Below, in pieces: positions 44,425-54,107 of a DNA stretch of 64,000 bases (positions are counted from its first letter, which is position 1; each line of letters begins with the position of its first letter). Below the pieces are notes generated by a model. The model was not told where the DNA came from, did no database searches, and saw only the letters and a list, made by a program, of their open reading frames with translations. The stretch is taken from assembly GCA_039720395.1 (NCBI GenBank), contig CM077824.1, positions 25,187,278 to 25,251,277 on the forward strand, given 5' to 3'. Source of the stretch: Liquidambar formosana (Eukaryota > Streptophyta > Magnoliopsida > Saxifragales > Altingiaceae). The position numbers were made by a program, and so were the translations under genes.

Positions 44425-46591
44425 CCAGATGCTCCCATCATTCCTCGCGAGAGAGGCTCTAGCTGTAAGCACTCAGCGAGATCATTTTTTCTTTTTGTGT
44501 TTTTATATGGCCCCGAGATAGATATTAGATTTCATACTGATATTTATGTCATGTTTCCTTCTAGCAGCTCCTCACGCCAATGAGCCTGCTGACAAGCTGA
44601 AGAAGAAAGACATCCAGACGTTGCTGGGATACCAAGTCAACCAGCGCTGCCGTTCGGCCGACACTTTGCTCAACTACCACGCGAGGTACCAGACTTACGG
44701 GAAGGCGAGTTACCCTCACTGGGAGCAGCCTGACGACGAGTTAACTCGTGTGGTAGAGCAAGAGATGGAAAGAGGAGAGGTGGGAGGAGAGGAAGAAGAA
44801 GAAGGGGGAATCCGGCTTCGGGCTGAAGGAGAAGGTGCTGAAGAAGTCAGAGCCCTAGATAAGACGGGTCGCCGCGCCCCCTTCGTTATTGAAAGCTCCA
44901 GCTTGGAGGAGACAGTTTCCCAAGCCATGGAGAGAAGGGGCTCCAATCCTCTTCTGACAAAGAGACAAAGAACTGACTCCGGCAACTAGAGGGCCAAAAA
45001 GGACTCTAGAATGAACTTGAGGGCTCTGGTTGCTGAGAGAAGGGTGGCTGAGAAGGAGGCCCAGGAAAAGAAGGTTGCTGTGCAGAAGCAACAGCAGCAG
45101 AATCAACAGCAGCAGCAACAGCGACAGAATCAGCAGCAGCAGAAAACCAACCAAGCTGCCTTTACCCAAGGCGCAGGCCAGGACGCTGGTAAAAAGCCCA
45201 CTGACCCCAACAATGGCAAGCTCATGTCCAGGGCCATGAGGGGGCAGGACGTGGGTAGGCCCTAGGCGCCTGAGGTTACGGGGAAAGGCAAAGCCCCCCA
45301 GGTGCCACCTCTAAAAAATAAGAGGCCCACTTCCACAGTAGCTCCCCAGCAGCAGCCTCCCGTGTTGAGGTATGGGCAAGGGGGCTCGTTGCTGCTTCTG
45401 CTGCCGAGGAAGGCACTACCAACAGGGCTGAAATAGTTGCCAAATTCCCCGAGGTGAGAGTCTGATCCCTTGAACTTTTTCTCTTTTTCTTTTAATGAGT
45501 TTCTAATGTGCGTGTTGATTAACTCCCCTGTTTCTGATATACTCAGTTCCCGGCGCCCACCGATGAGGCTGTTTCAAGCTCCTTCTCGGTGGATTACAAC
45601 TTCAAGTACTTGGGCAATGCCATGAGGCTCCCCGTCGATATGGAGCATTTCAGGAGGAGATCCGCCCCCGAGCTAATTCGCTTCGGGTTCACTAGCCTGT
45701 ACAGAGTATGTATTGATGTGTATAACATGCTGATTTTTTCGTAATCTTTCAAACCTTTAAATCTTGTTTTTAACTCGATTTTGTCTTCACAGGGCTGCCA
45801 ACAAATCCTGTTAGCTGGCGACCTCCTGGCCGAAGAAGACAATAAAACAGAGATCGAGGTCGCCAAGGTCCGGAGTGAGCTCGAGCAGAAGTTGCAAGAA
45901 TCAGAGAGGAACTGCTCTGCCGCTATGTCTGAGATCAAGAAATGGAAGACTGAGTGTAAAACTCGAGCTCACAAGGAAGGACTATGCAGATCTAGATGCC
46001 GAGCTGAAGAGGGCGAAGGAGAACAGTGACGAGTTAGCTCGGGAGAAGCGGGACTTGGCAAGGAAGGTGCGGGCCTTGGAAGCTGAGGTAGAGAAGGAGA
46101 AGGCTTCTGTCGAGAAGGCAGTAGCTGATGAGAGGAAGAGCGTGAAGGATTCTCTCGTTGGGCAGTTGACCAATGAGCTCGAGGCTACCTACAAATTCGC
46201 ATGGGAAACCTTGGTCGAGTTGGCTTCTGCCCAATTCCCTGGCATCGCTGATATTCCCTTTGAAAGGAAGGAAGTACCCCCGAAGTACGACCCCGAGGGA
46301 GGTGATGTCGGGGAGGCTGACGTAGAGGTTGCAGGTGAGGATGAGCCCCGGGAGAACGAACCCAAGGTCATGTCCCAGCCTAATGCCAACACTGAGGCTG
46401 AGGGGGTCATTAGCACCTCTGATGAGTCTCTGGCTACTGCCAATGGGGACCAAACTGCAGCAGCAACAGAGAACTCGTCAGAAGTAGTCCCTGATCCTCC
46501 TCAGGCTTCGGCGGCCCCTCCTGCCTCTGTCACTCCGGCCCAAGTATCTGAAGTTGCTGATCCTGTGGCAGCGAACTCGGGGAAGGAGTGA
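44425..46591 (+). pseudogene. Retroelement-associated coiled-coil ORF, antisense to the integrase of element D
   Basis: A multi-exon reading frame: exon end at 44464 (GT at 44465), exons about 44565-45453, 45547-45705 and 45793-46591, all with GT-AG borders. Conceptual protein, in order: an NEPADKLKKKD/LLGYQVNQRC region, an acidic block, a Gln-rich block (about 45085-45150), a conserved-looking NFKYLGNAMRLPVDMEHF exon, a long coiled coil (45840-46200) and an acidic Ser/Ala-rich tail ending in TAA-free sequence up to TGA at 46589. Lesions: TAG at 44987-44989, TAG at 45263-45265, a frameshift before 45453 and another near 45975. It resembles the C-terminal half of the plant putative gypsy-type transposon (Transposase_28-like) proteins; the N-terminal domain is missing left of 44425. 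It lies downstream of, and antisense to, the integrase at 47246-48514, as in Gypsy elements that carry antisense ORFs. Family assignment is tentative. Confidence 0.6.
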
Positions 46592-47245
46592 TTTTTCTTT
46601 GTTTCTTGTTTTTTCTTTGTTTGTGGCCAAGTGCCTCTATTTGTACAGACAGTTGTAATATTCTTTGTTGAAATGAAATATATCTTTTCTTCATCATGTG
46701 CATCTGTTCATTACTTTTGTGTTGACTATATGCATGACTGTGATCTCGAGATGAAGTCCTTTGTTGCTGTATATGTGTTATTTCCTTAGCATGCTTAATT
46801 AAACTCAATCTGACCCTGGATTCCAATTAGGACAGTGATAGACTTGAGCATCTTTTAACCATTGTCTGCTTGGACCCATCCCTGGGCATGTGGTTAGGTT
46901 GAGCCTATTCTTAGGCAGTTTTGGCTTGGACCCATTCTTGGGCAAGTCTTAAAGTCGAGCCCATTCTTAGGCTAATTTTGCTTGGAGCCTTTCTTGGGCA
47001 AGACTTGCACCCATTCTTAGGCAGTTTTTGCTTGGACCCATTCTTGGGCAAGACTTGTGCCCATTCTTAGGCAGTTTTTGCTTGGATCCGTTCTTGGGCA
47101 AGACTTGTGCCCATTTTTAGGCAAATTATGACTTCGACCCATTCTTGGGCAAGTGCCTTTAATTCGACTAATAAATAAGCGATAACACTTTCTAATAACC
47201 TCTGAATTTGTATTGAATAATCATTGAATGTAATTACAACTTTCG
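46592..47245. repeat. 3' untranslated region of element D with a 50-bp tandem repeat
   Basis: The space between the integrase stop and the antisense ORF. About 46860-47160 is built of CTTGGACCCATTCTTGGGCA and CCCATTCTTAGGCAG blocks. The marker AGACTTG recurs at 47001, 47051 and 47101, giving a 50-bp period, with diverged units to the left. No gene is seen. Confidence 0.8.
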
Positions 47246-48514
47246 CTAACGGTAAAACAATCTCAGATTAGCTATATTAACTGATCTCGAGAGTTCTTGT
47301 CCAGTCCCCAAGCTCTTTAATTCGTACGAACCTGTTCCCCCGACGTGGATGACCTCGTAAGGACCTTCCCATGTTGCCCCGAGCTTCCCATCCGCAGGAT
47401 TTCTGGTTCCAGAGTTAACTTGTCTGAGCACTAACTCTCCAACATTGAACTCCCTTGACTTTATTCTTCAGTTGTAGTATTTTTTTAGCTCTTGTTGGTA
47501 AGATGCCATTTTAATTCGAGCCCTTTCCCTTCTTTCTTCTGCCAGATCCAGATCTTGAGACAAAACTTGATCATTTGTTGCCGCGTCGTACAACTCAGTT
47601 TTGAGACCTAGTAGACCCAATTCTGTTGGTATAACTGCTTCCATTCCATAGGTCATTGAAAATGGAGTTTCTCCAGTGGACCTCCTCGGAGTAGTTCAGT
47701 ATGCCCATAGTACAGAATGCAGCTCATCAGGCCAAGGCCCTTTCACATTATCCAGCCTCCTTTTTATCCCTGCCACTATAATCTTGTTTGTTGCCTCAGC
47801 CTGGCCATTACACTGTGGGTAACTCGAGTTAGAATACCACCACTGAATCCCTTGTTCTACGCTAAATTCCCGGGTTCTTTTGCTATCGAACTGAGTTCCG
47901 TTATCCGATATAAAGGCTCTCGGGATACCAAAGCGTGTGATGATGTTTTCCTAAAGGAACTTGATAATATCGGAATCCTTAATTGATGCAAGCGCAATGG
48001 CTTCTACCCATTTAGTGAAGTAGTCAGTTGCGATAAACAAGTATTTCCTATTCCCTAAGGCTGTGGGCAATGAACCCACGAGATCTAATCCCCACTGTGC
48101 GAAAGGCCACGGGCTGGATATGGGATGCAGCTCTTGAGCTGGCTGGTGTATCTTGTTGGCAAACATCTGACACTTCGGACATTTCCTCACATACCTGATA
48201 GCATCCTTCTGCATGTATGGCCACCAGTAGCCCTGAGTGTTTGCCCTATGGGCTAGTGATCTTCCTCCTGTGTGACTCCCATATGACCCTTCGTGGAGTT
48301 CAGCTAGCAGGTCTAACACTCGGTCTGGGTGTACGCACTTCAGGTATGGCCTCGTATAAGACCTTTTGTAAAGAGAGCCCGATGGAGATAACCAAAATCT
48401 AGCTGACTTAGCTCGAATTCGGTGACTATGATCGCGGTCCTTGGGTAGTTCATCCCTTTGTAGATAGGCAACTATCTCGTCCATCTAGCTCAATGTCAAG
48501 GGCTGAATGTCCGA
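47246..48514 (-). pseudogene. Ty3/Gypsy integrase of element D with four nonsense codons
   Basis: One continuous frame from 48514 to the TAG at 47246-47248, interrupted by TAG at 48485-48487, TAG at 47951-47953, TGA at 47696-47698 and TGA at 47468-47470. Counting from the Met at 48484: the H2C2 zinc finger is H64-x6-H71 ... C102-x2-C105, and the catalytic core has D134 (WGLDLVG), D194 (FISDNGTQF) and E230 (NGQAEA) with exactly 35 residues between the last two, the D-D-35-E pattern. The C-terminal tail has GATWEGPYEVI and NIANLRLFY. Integrase would insert element cDNA into chromosomes; this copy cannot be translated intact. Upstream RNase H and reverse transcriptase are missing, replaced by LTR sequence at 48515. 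The gene's end is natural, so the 3' half of pol is preserved. Confidence 0.92.
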
Positions 48515-49752
48515 TGTGGACCCTGGAAAATTAAGGCCCACGAGGATTGAAAAGGAAAATAGGTTGAAAAAGAAAAAGGAATCGCCACCTTATTTTTTAA
48601 AGGAAACAAGGAAAACCCTAAAAACCATTTTGTTTTAAAGAAAACAATTGAATGACTCCATGTTTAAAAAGGAAAGGCAAAAACTAGTCTTTTTTGGAAA
48701 CCAAAGAAATCGGGATTCGGAGGCTAAGTTATGACATGGGAAGGTTCTAGGCAAAGCCTATAGGCACCCATGTCACCCTTTCGGTCTCTTAGTTTATTTG
48801 GGCTAAATTAAAGTCTTACCATACAAAAATCAACAAGTATATCATCACAAGAATTGCATGCATATCATATATTCCATCCATAATAAACAAACAAAAACAA
48901 AGAAAAACTAAACTAAACTAGGATACTTAGATCCTAGGGCGGACTTGAACCTCAAAGCGCCTACGTACCATGTAGCGAAATACATGGATCAAAGTCCACG
49001 TAGTTCAAATGGGAATAGGGTTATAACCTAATACAAACCTATGGTAAAACCCTAGGTTTCCTTATTTAAAAGATAGAAAATCTGATATTTGAACCAAGTT
49101 TGAATTTAGGAAAACTTCCACAAGATGGAAAACTTTGATAAAAAGGTAATTTATTTAATCAAGGAAACCTCTAGTTATTACTATAGACTCATATTAGGAA
49201 ATAACCCTAAGGAGGGAGAAGAGAGAAGATAAAGGAAGAAAAAGTGAATTAGGGCACTTTCAAACCCTATTTACCTTGTGCAATATCTCCGAGCAATAGC
49301 AAGCTTAAGCAATAACGACCTTATTTGCAATAAAGCGATTATTACCCCTGTTTGCACCCTTACACGTGCTCAAAACAAACCAAAAGAAGAAAATACAAAT
49401 CTGGACTGAATAGTATAAGGGCCTAAAATCATCCACTAGTCATGTATATTACACAAACAGTGAAATAACATAAACCCTAATGCAATCCTAGAACCATGAC
49501 ATTCATAAAAACCCTAAAATCAACTAACATGAATGCAGAAAATCATCATAGCTATTCTATATGCAATACATATACAGCAACTATGAAGAAAAAGACAACA
49601 AAAAGCCTAAACTACTATGCTATATGCAACAAACCTAAAACAAGGGCAAAAGAAATCCTAAACTCACACACATGCTTTAAACTATGTGAAACAGCCCTGA
49701 ATCAGGCAAAACTAAACATAAATGACATTCTAATCATATGTATTAACTAATA
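48515..49752 (-). repeat. Truncated Gypsy LTR fragment
   Basis: On the plus strand it starts TGTGGACCCTGG and matches the right-hand (R/U5) portions of LTRs A and B (compare 29477-30750), including the GGAGTCGCCACC-like block, CCTATAGGCACCCAT near 48758 and AGCGCCTACGTACCATG near 48955. It stops near 49752, before the promoter and palindrome region. It abuts the integrase fragment on the left and oppositely oriented Gypsy internal sequence on the right. Confidence 0.78.
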
Positions 49753-50102
49753 CTAGGTTGAAAACCTGTAAAGGCGGCCTAGGCAAAAGTTAAGGCATTT
49801 GAACTACGAGGACCTGATTCCCCAAAAAGAAAAAAAAAAGAGAAAAAAAAAAGAAGAAAAAAAGAAAAAGAAAAAAGAAAAAAAGAAAAAGAAAAGAGAA
49901 AAAAAGAAAAGAAAAAGAAAACGGGGATACGTAGGCAGCCCATAAAGTTACATTGGGTGCGGTCCAATCAACACAATCAAAAAATCTCGAAAGTAGATTA
50001 TTATTGGCAATTCATTTGAAACTAATTGTTTGACATAACAATTTATTGATGTTAAGTAAAAGGAACTATCGACATGCCATAGATATTCTATTCTTTGAGT
50101 CT
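49753..50102 (+). mobile_element. Internal Gypsy sequence of element E, forward
   Basis: 49753-49965 matches the sense strand of B at about 26246-26070: CTAGGTTGAAAACC, GGCCTAGGCAAAAGTTA, TGAACTACGAGGACCTGATTC, a purine tract (49827-49921), then ATACGTAGGCAGCCCATAAA and TTGGGTGCGGTCC. The order and orientation show the element reads left to right here. No gene is present on the plus strand. Confidence 0.75.
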
Positions 50103-51389
50103 TTAAGTCCTCTTGGGCTTCTTCAGAGTCATTTTGTTTGTCTTCTGTCTCTCTCTATCAAGTCTTCTTTTCTTTCGCAAGTTATGGCCGTGGGATGCCT
50201 CCACTGCTTCAAGAATGTCTTCTCTGCAAAGTCCAAATCTCGTGTCCTTGATAAGGTCATAAATTCTTTCTCGGCGAGCAGTTTCCCTTTCGCCCGAATC
50301 ATCCTTCAACCATTGCTTGTATTCTTTACTCATCTCGAAAGGTCCTTCAGTGTTGGCAATCCGAGTCAGTTTCAGGTCTGTAGGCCAGCGAGTCCTCGCC
50401 TACTTGATTATGGTAGAACCGACAGGTTCCACAAAGCAACAAGGTCCTGTTAAGGACGGTATGGTTTGCATGGTGCCCATCTGGCGAAGAATTCTCAAAG
50501 CCCAATAGAAGGAAGTCAACCTCAGTCCTATGAGTTTGACAAAAGCACACCCCGAGGTTCGAAAAAGTACCTGCTCTTTACACCCCCATGTAAAGACGTA
50601 CCATTTGATGTTCCGCCATGACAGCGTGTGGAAATAACCCAACCAATCTCTTAAAGAGAACGGCCCAGGGAGTTCAACTCGGCGCAGACAGAAGTGCTGG
50701 GGCTTGTATGGAGTGATAGTGGTGGGAGATAGAAAATTCAAGTGCTCGAGTAGCCACATTTGCAGTAAAAAGGGGCTACCTTCTAAAGGCGCTTTGGGGT
50801 TGCCATGAACTTTATCTAAACCATTCAAGGTTTCAGCTAATACCAAGGGAATAATGTTATGTCGCTTGAGAAGAGGGGTAATCAACTCACATATTTGAAC
50901 AGGGGCTTGAAGAGTGCCGGTGGATATGAGAAAGCGACCAATTAAACAGAAAGCGAGTGCACGCTGAATTTGAGGGGTGAAAGTCAGAGTACCTTCGCTA
51001 TCATGAGCCAAGAATGAGGTTGCTAACTTCATTAAGTCCACCATATGGTCCTTGACAAAGATCGTTGCGTCCCTTTGAGGAATGCCAAGAAAATCCGAGA
51101 AGGAAGCAAGGTAATCAGAGCGAGGTGTAGGAAGAATGAATGGCCCTGCGGGCGAAACTCCAAATAAAGCATAGAATTCCTCCATGGTTGGGCATAATTC
51201 TTCATAATTAAATCGAAAGACATGGATTTGAGGATCCCAGAAGTATGTAGCAGCAGTGAGAAGGGTCGTCTCGAGCTTCATGTGCCTTATGGAGAGCAAT
51301 GGTTCCAAGCCGAAGCGCTTAAACTCAGTTTTGTCTTTGGCAGCCATGACTGCCAAAAACCCTCTTAAGAACCCATCCAAGGCTTCCAT
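50103..51389 (-). pseudogene. PMD-superfamily (DUF7745-like) ORF with one in-frame stop
   Basis: A 429-codon frame from ATG at 51389 to TAA at 50103, broken by one TAG at 50400-50402; both sides of the stop are in the same frame. Residues about 30-330 form one globular domain: AATYFWDPQIHVFRF, then ELCPTMEEFYALFGV, then helical segments (ALAFCLIGRFL; FLLQMWLLEHL). This pattern of a Trp-Asp-Pro followed by an E-L-x-PT-x-EE turn is that of plant transposon-associated DUF7745/PMD-like domains. After the stop lies a basic, charged tail (KKRRLDRERQKTNKM). It is antisense to element E. A TATA box (51437-51446) and GC palindrome (51532-51612) lie upstream in the same orientation. Function is unknown. 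The family name is my recognition, not a search result. Confidence 0.65.
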
Positions 51390-51436
51390 AATTATTGTCA
51401 ATGAAAATAGGTGAGTTAGAAGACTCCCCTCATGTG

Positions 51437-51446
51437 TTTTTATAGG
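51437..51446 (-). promoter_or_regulatory. Putative TATA box for the ORF at 50103-51389
   Basis: The minus strand reads CCTATAAAAA, about 48 bp before the ATG and 86 bp after the palindrome at 51532-51612. The distance to the ATG is short but workable if transcription starts about 30 bp downstream. Confidence 0.5.
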
Positions 51447-51531
51447 AAAAGGGTCACAAATTCGAGTCCTAAAGGGAGTAGAACCGTCAAAATCGCAAAA
51501 TTCCTGAAAAATCGCGAAAAAGCGCGTCGAC

Positions 51532-51612
51532 CTCGGGTAACCGTCCGGGGCTGGACGGTTAGTCGTCTAGGCCCAGATGGCTAACCGTCCGGGGCCAGAT
51601 GGTCACCCGAGG
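51532..51612 (-). repeat. GC-rich palindrome homologous to those of the Gypsy LTRs
   Basis: CCTCGGGT ... ACCCGAGG outer arms with repeated GGACGGTTAG / CTAACCGTCC inner arms. It is closest to the LTR A version (17062-17145). Flanking sequence (CTCAAATTTTCACGA near 51710) also resembles LTR sequence near 17197-17240. Confidence 0.85.
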
Positions 51613-51893
51613 CCCCCGCCTTGTTTTGCCTTGTTTCGCCCGGTTTTGCCTATTTTCGCGTTCGGATGGCCTTTTTAGGCCATTTTCACTCCTATGAACT
51701 CACATTGACTCAAATTTTCACGAGAAAGGCACCATAACATCATCATGATAGATTCAAACAAGCACAACAAGTATCCATAATAAGGGATAAGAAAGTTTGG
51801 TTTTAGGTGGCAAGTACAAAACACAAGCATGAAATGCAAAAAGATAGCCATAGTCTCATTGTTTCTACAAGCCCAACAAGAAAGTAAATGAAC

Positions 51894-53841
51894 TCAGCGG
51901 TTCCCAGAGCTTCTTTTGCGGCTCGGCCCAGCTCCATCACGACCCCCACGAGGTGCTCTAGGAGGGCGCATTGCTGGTGGTGGCTGCATATACAAAATCC
52001 ATCGCAAAGAAGTTAAGTATGAGAATAGAGTTGGTTGAAAACCACATATGAGAACTTTAAAATGGGTTGAACACTTACCATGACATCCAAACGAGCTTCC
52101 GCCATGGATTTGGCTAGGCTCATCCTCACAAGGTCACGCCTCAAGCCCTCACTAAGGTCGATGAACTCTTGGGCATATGCCGCAGGCACCTAGGATAATC
52201 AATAAGGGTAAAATTGAAGGTAATGTTCAAAGAAAGAAAGAAATACCCATAAAGAGAACTCACTTGTTCTCGATTTGGGTCAATCTTGGGGGACTCATCA
52301 AATGCAGGATGAGTGATAGCGGTCTTGACAAAGTCTGACCCACTACACAAATCAATGAACCAATTCGGCTGAGGCAAGGGTAGTGACCTATCCCCCTCCA
52401 TCTCATCTTCCTCAGAGCTAGGAACCACTCCTGAGCCCACTGTCGAGCTATGCCCTCGTGCTCGTCGACCCTGCAAGTGTTCACCTATTAAATAGAGTCT
52501 CTACCAAAAGAAAAGGCTAGGAGAATGTTAAAGACTTACCCCCTGAGGAGGGAGGCCTGTCACCCTGGGCCTCATCAGATATTGGAGACAGAAAGTGTTA
52601 TATGCAATGTTAGGAGAAGTGAACTCCTTTGCATCCCAGCCTCTCAAGGCATCCCACAACTCCTCCCCCTCCATTAAGTTAGCATGCCTCATGTTAAGTG
52701 GTGGAGGCATTAGAGCCATGGCGGCATTCACATCACCCATGACTTGGCGTAAGACACGCTCCCCTAGGTACCAATACCTACCCACGGGGCCTTCCAAGAG
52801 CACCCTCTTGCCCGTCAATATCAAGCTAGGAATGCATCGCTTGGGTAGCATTGGTACCCATATCTTCCATGGATTCCATTCAATCTGTTCAAAAATCCAA
52901 AATGAGAAATTGGGAGTAAAAGGAAAAGGAAAAGAATAGGGAAAGAATTTCACCATATCAGCAGTGAGGCTTGCTAGGTGAGCTCTAGCAAAGGCGTAAT
53001 CATGACGATTCGCCGCCCGAATGGATACATAACTAGGGGAGTAATTCTTGAGGGTAGGCCATTCAATGGTTTCCTCAGCAAGGGATGGGCGACATAGGTT
53101 GAGGTACTCATAGCACCAAACCTGTCAAAAATTGAGAAAAGAGTCAAAAAGAAAGATAATATAAGGAAAAAATAAAAAGGAATGAAAGGGAAGTAGCATT
53201 ACCTCCCAAACAAAGGGCATCCCGCCAAAGTCCTTAGTCACACCACGTGACATGTCACACATTGTGCGATACATGGTGGCTAGAGCAGCCCCTCCGCAGT
53301 TGAACTTCCTGATCTTGTCAACATCCTCCATGCTTGCAAGAAGACCCAAAGGGGCTAGGTCGCCCGTCCCAGCAAAGAATGTGCATGAGATCATGTACAG
53401 AAGGAATGCCCTTGTAATACAATCGGGGCTTGCACCCTCGCTCTCCCTTTGTTTGGCAAACTTGTTGAAAAGCCAAGTGCGTCGCACTGCTTTCTTGATT
53501 ACCTCGATTTCCATCCCAAGGTAAGCTAGGAGATAATCCTCATCAGTGTGAGCCTCCTCATAGAACTCCAAGCTTTTGCCTTTAATACTTAAGCCCGTGA
53601 TCATGGTGAAGTCCTTGGGGGTTAGTGTCATCTCCCCGAAGCCAAAATGGAATGTATTGGTGGTGTCCCACCATAGCTCAGACAAGGCTAGCAAAGCTCT
53701 CCTATCACATTAGTCATTCCATAGAGAATCTAGGAATGGGCCAAAACCGGCCTTTTCGATATAGCCTTTGGTGATGGGTTGGAAGTTTTCCATGTTCCGC
53801 CACCATTCAATGAGTCCTTTGACAGAGGACCGAGTGCGCAT
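51894..53841 (-). pseudogene. Six-exon plant mobile domain (PMD) gene with one nonsense codon
   Basis: Exons on the minus strand: 53841-53203, 53121-52954, 52884-52540, 52470-52264, 52189-52079 and 51983-51894, all phase 0, all introns GT-AG and 69-95 nt long, giving 519 codons plus TGA at 51894-51896. Exon 1 holds the PMD signature (WWDTTNTFHFGFGEMTLTPKDF, then MITGLSIKG), followed by RRTWLFNKFA and RAFLLYMISCTFFAG. Exon 3 has WNPWKIWVPMLPKR; exon 4 is acidic; exon 6 ends Pro/Arg-rich. PMD proteins include host MAIN/MAIL1 nuclear factors and many transposon-encoded relatives. A single TAA at 53710-53712 (codon 44) breaks exon 1, while every splice site survives. The ATG at 53841 is the first possible; an upstream exon joined at a CTTTCAG acceptor (about 53846) is the alternative. 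The position, antisense inside element E, suggests a transposon-borne rather than a host copy. Confidence 0.78.
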
Positions 53842-54107
53842 GTCCTGAAAGTTGGGCTATAGCCATTGAAAATACCTTGAGAGTTAGTTGAAAGAACATG
53901 GAAATAATAAGCTTACACTAGCAATTGGTTTCAAATCATTTTCCAAAAGATGTCAAAAGTTTGTTTTTATTCATGAAATGAATTGCTAATGGATGTTTAT
54001 GAGTTTACTTGTTCATGTGCCTTAATTTGGCAAGGATTGAACACTTTTTTTATCACTTGGGCATTTTATCGAACACTTGGTGGGTGATACCTCCCAAGCC
54101 TTGAAAC
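53842..54107. repeat. Repeat-bearing region right of the PMD gene
   Basis: No gene here. The segment around 53940-54107 is one unit of a roughly 170-bp tandem repeat. The next unit lies at 63827-64000 on the far side of the inserted Copia-derived element (shared GTTTACTTGTT and TTTTATCGAACACTTGG). Confidence 0.7.

Noticed and set aside
45085..45150. CAG-rich trinucleotide tract as a possible independent microsatellite
   Set aside because: It is in frame and encodes the Gln-rich segment of the plus-strand ORF, so it is part of that reading frame.
44716..46453. Minus-strand ORFs of 84-139 codons under the coiled-coil ORF
   Set aside because: Shadow frames of the plus-strand exons, which have better splice borders and coiled-coil composition.
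51894..53841. Interpretation as an ordinary host MAIN/MAIL1-type gene
   Set aside because: It lies antisense in Gypsy-derived sequence next to another transposon-type ORF and has a nonsense codon in the first exon. A host origin is not fully excluded, but transposon carriage fits better.
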